A stretch of 5,181 bases of DNA from Pseudomonadota bacterium (GTDB lineage Bacteria > Pseudomonadota > Alphaproteobacteria > Rhizobiales > Xanthobacteraceae): contig JAJYAH010000562.1 in the NCBI GenBank assembly GCA_021779635.1, positions 1 to 5,181 on the forward strand, in the 5' to 3' direction. This document shows, in pieces, positions 1 through 5,181 of this stretch (positions are counted from its first letter, which is position 1; each line of letters begins with the position of its first letter). The notes beneath the pieces were generated by a model that was not told the DNA's origin, did not search any database, and saw only the letters and a program-made list of their open reading frames with translations. The translations under genes were made by a program, and so were the position numbers.

Positions 1-1
1 A

Positions 2-679
2 AATCTCGCGTACCTGCCGAACTGGACAAAAGCAAAGGGCCGGCGGATCGAGGTGCTGCACAACTGGCTCGCGACGACGCCGGACGTCGGTTGCAGCATC
101 CAGGTTGCCCGCACCTCGTTGGCGGGGCGCAAAATATTCGTCTATATCGGCAATGTGGGCGTCGCCCAGGGCATAGAGATATTGATGGATCTGATCCAGG
201 GTCTGCGGCATCGGGATGATATCGGGTTTTTGTTCGTGGGCCGCGGCACCGAATTCGCGAGACTGGAGTCGCAGAGGGTGTCGCGAGATCTGAACAACGT
301 GCTGTTTTTCGATGAGATCGATCCGTCCGAAATTCCGGGCTTGCTCGCGCAGTGCCATGTCGGACTGGTTGCGCTCCATCCGGATCACAAGACGCACAAT
401 GTTCCCGGCAAATTTGTCTCTTATGTTCAATATGGATTGCCGGTGCTGGCGCGTGTAAACGGTGGTACGGACCTTGAAAAGCTGATCGAGGACAGTGGAG
501 TTGGACGAGTCTATGTCGGTTCCTCCGTCGATGAGTTGAAAATCCTCGCAGAGGAACTGGCGGACAACGATGCGCTCCGCTCCACGATGTCGGCACAGGG
601 AACCCGGCTGGGGCGGTCGATGTTTTCGCCCGAGGCGGCGGCGAAACAGATTGTCGGGCGGTCGGACGCCGCAGGATAA
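2..679 (+). CDS. Glycosyltransferase family 4 protein, C-terminal part (5' end outside window)
   Basis: The reading frame is open from the left edge to a TAA stop, giving 225 visible residues. The start lies upstream; a GTG at 53 is internal, since coding-like sequence (NLAYLPNW...) precedes it. What remains is mainly the C-terminal Rossmann domain of a GT-B fold enzyme, which binds the nucleotide-sugar donor. Visible landmarks are YIGNVGVAQGIE (about residues 48-59, a glycine loop after a beta strand), FVGRGTE (about 78-84), HNVPGKFVSYVQYGLPVLA (about 122-140, matching the P-S-K-x-x-E-Y-x-x-x-G-x-P-V region of GT4 enzymes) and GGTDLEKLIEDSGVG (about 144-158), where the acidic residue and following glycine would contact the donor. 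The style is closest to the WbuB/WcaI-like GT4 group that adds sugars to lipid-linked O-antigen or exopolysaccharide intermediates on the cytoplasmic face of the inner membrane. The co-oriented epimerase and sugar transferase downstream support that role. Donor and acceptor cannot be read from sequence. Confidence 0.85.
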   Translation, partial: NLAYLPNWTKAKGRRIEVLHNWLATTPDVGCSIQVARTSLAGRKIFVYIGNVGVAQGIEILMDLIQGLRHRDDIGFLFVGRGTEFARLESQRVSRDLNNVLFFDEIDPSEIPGLLAQCHVGLVALHPDHKTHNVPGKFVSYVQYGLPVLARVNGGTDLEKLIEDSGVGRVYVGSSVDELKILAEELADNDALRSTMSAQGTRLGRSMFSPEAAAKQIVGRSDAAG

Positions 680-711
680 CCTAGATTGAGTGCAAGATAA
701 CCGAGATTGGG
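671..711 (+). repeat. 21-base tandem direct repeat across the glycosyltransferase stop codon
   Basis: Two 20-base copies lie head to tail with a 21-base period: 671-690 (GCAGGATAACCTAGATTGAG) and 692-711 (GCAAGATAACCGAGATTGGG). They match at 17 of 20 positions. The first copy contains the TAA stop of the glycosyltransferase gene (677-679). Because 21 is a multiple of three, the second copy carries a TAA in the same frame (698-700). It looks like a small local duplication by replication slippage. No function is implied. Confidence 0.7.
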
Positions 712-777
712 GACCGGGCTCGTATACGGGATTGCAATGCCTGATTGTGGTTGTTATGTCGCCGTTCAGAATCCCGG

Positions 778-798
778 TGCCACTCTTTGGCATTGCCA
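778..798. promoter_or_regulatory. Cluster of TGCCA/TGGCA half-sites upstream of the epimerase gene
   Basis: The 148-base gap between the glycosyltransferase and the epimerase gene contains TGCCA (778-782), TGGCA (788-792) and TGCCA (794-798). The last two form the near-perfect palindrome TTGGCA-T-TGCCAA (787-799), and the first two form an inverted pair with a 5-base spacer. The cluster ends 29 bases before the epimerase ATG, a position suited to an operator. A second small palindrome, CGTATACG, lies at 721-728. I could not identify a convincing -35/-10 pair in this gap, so the regulatory role is only a guess. Confidence 0.3.
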
Positions 799-827
799 AC
801 TGATACGGATCCAGGTCAGGTCAAGCA

Positions 828-1760
828 ATGTCGCTTCGGATACTAATCACCGGTTCTTCAGGCTTTATCGGCTCAAAGGTAACTGCCGCACTGGCGGCTG
901 CCGGGCATAGAGTTCGGGCCGCCTCGCGCAGACCGGGGATCATCGCACATCCGGACAATATCGAATGGGTGAGGCTGCCCAATCTTGAGAGTGTCGTCGA
1001 CTGGGACTCGCTTGTCGCCGGCATCGACATCGTGGTGCACCTCGCCGCCATTGCCCACCGCAGCCATGCCGATAGCCCGGACTATGCGAAGGCCAACCGG
1101 ATCGCTACAGTGAACCTGGTGCAGGCCTGCCGCCGCCAAGGGATCAAGCGGCTGGTCTTCATGTCATCCATCGGTGCGCAGGCGGGTTCTGCGGCCGACC
1201 ATCTTGTCACCGAAATCGACGAACCGCGGCCGATCACCGCCTATGATCGGGCAAAGCTCGCCGCAGAGGAGGAAATTCGGCTCTCGGGTGTTCCGTTTAG
1301 CATTCTGAGGCCGGTCATTGTCTATGGTCCGGGAGCCAAGGCCAATATCGCCTTGATGGTGCGAATCGCAGCGTTACCGCTACCGATCCCTTTTGGAGCT
1401 TTTAGAAATCAACGATCGCTGCTTTCGATCGATAACCTGACACAGGCGATTGTCCTGTGCCTTGATGACCCTGCAACGCTCAATCAGACCTTTATCGTTT
1501 GTGATCGAGAACCGATCTCTTTGGCAGACATGTTCGCGACATTGCGAGAAGCGGCCGGGAAACCGCCGCGGCTTGTTTCAATTTCGCCGGCGGCCGTCAA
1601 AGCGGTACTGGTAGCCGCGGGACGCCAATCGCTTTGGGACCGGATTGGCCGAGAACTCGTGGCAAGCTCGGCGAAATTGCAGAAGGCCGGGTGGTCTCCG
1701 AAAGTCGAAACCAGGGCCGGTCTGCGAGCGATGATGAACCCGTTTCCGACCAAATCGTAA
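828..1760 (+). CDS. NAD-dependent sugar epimerase/dehydratase (extended SDR), possibly a 4-keto-sugar reductase
   Basis: This 310-residue protein has the usual length and layout of the extended short-chain dehydrogenase family acting on nucleotide sugars. The N-terminal Rossmann fold begins MSLRILITGSSGFIG, with the NAD-binding G9-x-x-G12-x-x-G15. HLAAIAHR (71-78) is the cofactor-side strand found in this family. Ser113/Ser114, Tyr139 and Lys143 (in FMSSIGAQ and AYDRAK) supply the catalytic Ser-Tyr-Lys set, and RPVIVYGPG (161-169) begins the substrate-binding half. The ATG at 828 is chosen because the glycine motif follows at once; AGG at 818-820 is a weak but correctly placed ribosome binding site. 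The protein acts in the cytoplasm, most likely epimerising or reducing a UDP- or dTDP-linked hexose. Together with the small phosphoglycosyl transferase starting 30 bases downstream it resembles WbpV/WreQ, the 4-reductase that finishes UDP-N-acetylquinovosamine. UDP-glucose 4-epimerase activity is the main alternative; sequence reading alone cannot decide. Confidence 0.85.
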   Translation: MSLRILITGSSGFIGSKVTAALAAAGHRVRAASRRPGIIAHPDNIEWVRLPNLESVVDWDSLVAGIDIVVHLAAIAHRSHADSPDYAKANRIATVNLVQACRRQGIKRLVFMSSIGAQAGSAADHLVTEIDEPRPITAYDRAKLAAEEEIRLSGVPFSILRPVIVYGPGAKANIALMVRIAALPLPIPFGAFRNQRSLLSIDNLTQAIVLCLDDPATLNQTFIVCDREPISLADMFATLREAAGKPPRLVSISPAAVKAVLVAAGRQSLWDRIGRELVASSAKLQKAGWSPKVETRAGLRAMMNPFPTKS

Positions 1761-1776
1761 GGCCTCGCGGTTCGAC

Positions 1777-1781
1777 TGGAG
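1777..1781 (+). promoter_or_regulatory. Ribosome binding site that selects the sugar transferase start
   Basis: TGGAG ends 9 bases before the ATG at 1791 but only 3 bases before an in-frame TTG at 1785. The spacing favours the ATG, which also places the conserved Lys-Arg-x-x-Asp motif at the very N-terminus, as in the family. Confidence 0.6.
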
Positions 1782-1790
1782 TGATTGAGC

Positions 1791-2357
1791 ATGAAGCGAG
1801 CGTTCGACGTCGCGGCCAGCGCCCTGTTCCTTTTGCTGTTCTCGCCGATACTCTTGATGATCATTATTGCCATTCGGCTCGAGAGTCCGGGCAAGGCGAT
1901 CTTCGCCCAGATGCGTGTCGGAAGGAACGGGCGTCCGTTTACCTGCTACAAATTGCGGACAATGCATTCGGGAACAGCCGATCTCCCGACGCATCAGGTG
2001 CAAGCGTCCGCAATTACCGCTTTGGGCGAGCATCTCCGCCGTCTCAAGATCGACGAAGTTCCGCAACTCTGGAACGTGCTGATCGGCGATATGAGCCTGG
2101 TGGGCCCGCGTCCCTGCCTGCCGTCGCAGGTCGAGCTTGTCGAGGCGCGGCGGCGGTTGGGCGTTCTCGAAGTGCGGCCCGGCATAACTGGATTGGCGCA
2201 AGTCAGCGGCGTCGATATGTCGGATGCAAACCGGCTCGCCGAAATCGATGCGCAATACGTTCGCAGCCAAAGTATTCCGGGAGATTTCGGCCTGATATGG
2301 GCCACCCTGCGCGGGAAGGGGATGGGCGTTGACCGGGTGGTTCGCTTCAACAAGTAG
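1791..2357 (+). CDS. Small monotopic phosphoglycosyl transferase (bacterial sugar transferase family)
   Basis: The protein is 188 residues, the single-domain length of PglC-type enzymes (about 200) rather than the larger WbaP/WcaJ forms with extra N-terminal membrane segments. It should transfer a sugar 1-phosphate from a UDP-sugar to undecaprenyl phosphate at the inner face of the cytoplasmic membrane, the first membrane step in O-antigen or exopolysaccharide assembly. Visible features are K2-R3-x-x-D6, a hydrophobic segment at about 8-29 broken by Ser18-Pro19 (the re-entrant helix signature known from PglC), ESPGKAIFAQMRVGRNGRPF (31-50), YKLRTM (53-58), the catalytic Asp88-Glu89 pair inside LKIDEVPQLWNVL, SLVGPRP (102-108) and RPGITGLAQVSG (129-140). 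All key residues are present, so the enzyme is probably active. It follows the epimerase gene with a 30-base gap, likely in one transcript. Family assignment is firm; the sugar is unknown, with QuiNAc a reasonable guess from the neighbouring gene. Confidence 0.93.
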   Translation: MKRAFDVAASALFLLLFSPILLMIIIAIRLESPGKAIFAQMRVGRNGRPFTCYKLRTMHSGTADLPTHQVQASAITALGEHLRRLKIDEVPQLWNVLIGDMSLVGPRPCLPSQVELVEARRRLGVLEVRPGITGLAQVSGVDMSDANRLAEIDAQYVRSQSIPGDFGLIWATLRGKGMGVDRVVRFNK

Positions 2358-2369
2358 AAGCGGGTGCGG

Positions 2370-2648
2370 TCAGTAAATCGCCCCCGGCGAAGATGACGGA
2401 GATTTGGTGGCGTCAACCTGGTTTGCCGCCGGTTCAAGCCGCTTCCTCTCCCGTTCCTTCATGTACTCGTCGTATTGCGGCGTGCCGCGCCGGGGCGGCG
2501 CATCTGCCGGCAGGCCGCCGGCCCACTGCGGGATGTAATCGCCCATTCCGGCCGCGAGCTTCTCGTTGATGGTCCCGCAGCCGCCTAGACCGCAGGTCAA
2601 GAGTGCACAGGCAAGAAGGGTCGCAATCTGGTGACGGCGGACGTTCAT
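2370..2648 (-). CDS. Small lipoprotein of unknown function
   Basis: I do not recognise a characterised family. The 92-residue protein starts at the ATG at 2648 (an in-frame TTG at 2669 would add 7 residues before the charged start). It has a classical lipoprotein signal: MNVRRHQ positive N-terminus, hydrophobic stretch at about 8-21, then Leu21-Gly22-Gly23-Cys24 as lipobox. Gly follows the Cys rather than Asp, so an outer-membrane location is expected. The mature part is about 69 residues and has no further membrane segment. It contains GMGDYIPQWAGGLPADAPPRRGTPQYDEY, here split as GMGDYIPQWAGGLPADAP and PRRGTPQYDEY (about residues 34-62), then a highly charged MKERERKR stretch and a low-complexity Ser/Pro tail. 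I have a weak recollection that similar short proteins occur widely in Bradyrhizobium as hypothetical genes. It lies tail-to-tail with the sugar transferase gene, 12 bases apart, and downstream of pobA on the same strand, with a 114-base gap that suggests its own promoter. Confidence 0.78.
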   Translation of the reverse strand: MNVRRHQIATLLACALLTCGLGGCGTINEKLAAGMGDYIPQWAGGLPADAPPRRGTPQYDEYMKERERKRLEPAANQVDATKSPSSSPGAIY

Positions 2649-2696
2649 TTGTGGAGCATCGAATCCCAAGAGATGGCCCGGAGACTGGCCGAGAGC

Positions 2697-2710
2697 CTGT
2701 TTCCTAACAG
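2697..2710. repeat. Short inverted repeat CTGTT-TCCT-AACAG upstream of the lipoprotein gene
   Basis: Perfect 5-base arms are separated by 4 bases. The repeat sits about 50 bases before the lipoprotein ATG on the - strand, within its probable 5' leader or promoter region. It is short enough to be chance. Confidence 0.3.
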
Positions 2711-2738
2711 ATAAAATTGGCTTATTCGGGCGCTCTTT

Positions 2739-2754
2739 TGGTATTAAAATACCA
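2739..2754. promoter_or_regulatory. Palindrome TGGTATT-AA-AATACCA between pobA and the lipoprotein gene
   Basis: Perfect 7-base arms flank a 2-base centre in an AT-rich patch (about 2711-2760) of an otherwise GC-rich region. It starts 8 bases beyond the pobA stop codon and lies about 90 bases upstream of the lipoprotein ATG, both on the - strand. The arms resemble operators bound by dimeric helix-turn-helix repressors; TGGTAT...ATACCA half-sites are common for GntR-type proteins. It is a poor intrinsic terminator: the stem is AT-rich, and the - strand run that follows is A-rich rather than T-rich. I favour an operator for the lipoprotein gene, with a weak pobA 3' hairpin as the alternative. 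Confidence 0.4.
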
Positions 2755-2762
2755 TAGAATGT

Positions 2763-4883
<2,121 letters not shown>

Positions 4884-4888
4884 GCGCC

Positions 4889-4935
4889 CGAGCCGCAGCG
4901 TAGGCTACGCTGCCGACGCTTGTCTGCGCGGCTCG
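4889..4935. terminator. Structured spacer between convergent pobR and pcaF, possible bidirectional terminator
   Basis: GCAGCGTAG-G-CTACGCTGC (4895-4913) is a perfect 9-base inverted repeat with a single central base. An outer stem can form between CGAGCC (4889-4894) and GGCTCG (4930-4935), directly adjoining the inner hairpin and leaving 4914-4929 unpaired. There is no T-run after the stem on either strand, so it is not a classical intrinsic terminator, though strong GC stems between converging genes often act as transcription blocks or 3'-end protectors. A DNA-binding site is the alternative reading of the inner palindrome. Confidence 0.45.
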
Positions 4936-4943
4936 CCTCGGGT

Positions 4944-4959
4944 TGAGGTCCAAACCTCA
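4944..4959 (-). terminator. Small hairpin beginning at the pcaF stop codon
   Basis: On the - strand, TGAGGT-TTGG-ACCTCA forms a 6-base stem with a 4-base loop, and its first three bases are the pcaF TGA stop. The sequence after it (ACCCGAGG) is not T-rich, so termination strength is doubtful. It may cooperate with the larger hairpin further on. Confidence 0.4.
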
Positions 4960-5181
4960 GTTCAGCATCTCGATCGCCATCGCGACGCCCTGCCCGACGC
5001 CGACGCACATGGTCGCCAGCGCGCGCTTGCCGCCGCGCTTCTCCATCCCGTGCACCGCGGTCATCGCCAGCCGGGCGCCGCTCATGCCGAGCGGATGGCC
5101 AAGCGCGATGGCGCCGCCATGCGGGTTGACGAAATCCGCGTCGTCCTTGACGCCGAGCTGGCGCAGGCAGGCGATCCCCTG
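4957..5181 (-). CDS. pcaF: Beta-ketoadipyl-CoA thiolase, C-terminal part (5' end outside window)
   Basis: Seventy-four C-terminal residues are visible, ending at a TGA (4957-4959) and continuing past the right edge. They form the end of the thiolase C-terminal domain: FVNPHGGAIALGHPLGMSGA (17-36 of the visible part) has the Asn-Pro and Gly-His-Pro active-site loop with His29, and TMCVGVGQGVAMAIE (57-71) has the second catalytic cysteine, Cys59, the acid/base of thiolases. The nucleophilic N-terminal cysteine is out of view. GHPLGMSGARL with MCVGVGQG is the pattern of PcaF/PaaJ-type 3-oxoadipyl-CoA thiolases, whereas acetoacetyl-CoA thiolases usually read GHPIGASG and C-I-G-G-G-x-G. The enzyme cleaves beta-ketoadipyl-CoA with CoA to succinyl-CoA and acetyl-CoA in the cytoplasm, the last step of the pathway that PobA feeds. 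The neighbouring pobA/pobR genes support pcaF over a generic fatty-acid thiolase. Full-length members have about 400 residues. Confidence 0.88.
   Translation of the reverse strand, partial: QGIACLRQLGVKDDADFVNPHGGAIALGHPLGMSGARLAMTAVHGMEKRGGKRALATMCVGVGQGVAMAIEMLN

Noticed and set aside
787..799. Sigma-54 promoter reading of TTGGCATTGCC
   Set aside because: The GG and GC elements are far closer than the -24/-12 spacing requires; the palindrome explains the pattern better.
707..910. Possible 67-codon + strand gene in the gap before the epimerase gene
   Set aside because: It runs 83 bases into the epimerase gene in another frame, lacks a ribosome site and has no recognisable features.
1578..2270. 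230-codon - strand frame across the epimerase/sugar transferase junction
   Set aside because: It overlaps two well-supported genes on the other strand and reads as compositionally odd, His/Arg-rich sequence without motifs.
1634..2332. 232-codon + strand frame overlapping the epimerase and sugar transferase genes
   Set aside because: It is an out-of-frame, Arg/Ser-rich reading of recognised genes.
2358..2369. Terminator between the convergent sugar transferase and lipoprotein genes
   Set aside because: Only 12 bases separate the stop codons and no hairpin is visible there.
2739..2754. Intrinsic terminator of pobA
   Set aside because: The stem is AT-rich with a very small loop, and the - strand sequence after it (AAAGAG) has no T-run.

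Overview
This window looks like a piece of an alphaproteobacterial chromosome, most likely Bradyrhizobium or a close relative such as Rhodopseudomonas or Afipia. That placement is inferred from the high G+C content, the style of the encoded proteins and the beta-ketoadipate gene arrangement; no rRNA or other marker gene is present to confirm it. I count seven protein-coding genes. The first and last run off the window edges.

Left block (about 1-2357, + strand) is a surface-polysaccharide gene cluster. It holds the C-terminal part of a GT4-type glycosyltransferase, an NAD-dependent sugar epimerase/reductase of the extended SDR family, and a small single-domain phosphoglycosyl transferase (bacterial sugar transferase family) with an intact Asp-Glu pair and a re-entrant membrane helix. 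The last two probably make a nucleotide sugar and then place its sugar phosphate on undecaprenyl phosphate, which starts an O-antigen or exopolysaccharide repeat unit. The order reductase then small transferase resembles the QuiNAc-initiating wreQ/wreU pair of Rhizobium etli, but that substrate is a hypothesis.

Middle (about 2358-2762): a small lipoprotein gene of unknown function lies on the - strand and converges with the sugar transferase gene only 12 bases away. Its upstream region is AT-rich and carries a clean 16-base interrupted palindrome.

Right block (2763-5181) is for aromatic acid catabolism. pobA (4-hydroxybenzoate 3-monooxygenase, - strand) is divergent from pobR (AraC-type activator, + strand), followed by the 3' end of pcaF (beta-ketoadipyl-CoA thiolase, - strand), which converges on pobR. 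PobA makes protocatechuate, the protocatechuate branch turns it into beta-ketoadipate, and PcaF performs the last thiolytic step to succinyl-CoA and acetyl-CoA. PobR most likely switches on pobA in response to 4-hydroxybenzoate.

The two blocks differ in base composition: four hand-counted 60-base rows from the left block average about 57% G+C and four from the right about 68%. This is consistent with the polysaccharide cluster being a more variable or imported segment. I see no mobile element, tRNA, rRNA or CRISPR array, and no convincing undescribed system. The most interesting points are the apparently leaderless start of pobR, the unusual coenzyme-loop residues of PobA, the possible QuiNAc initiation pair, and several palindromes in the intergenic gaps.
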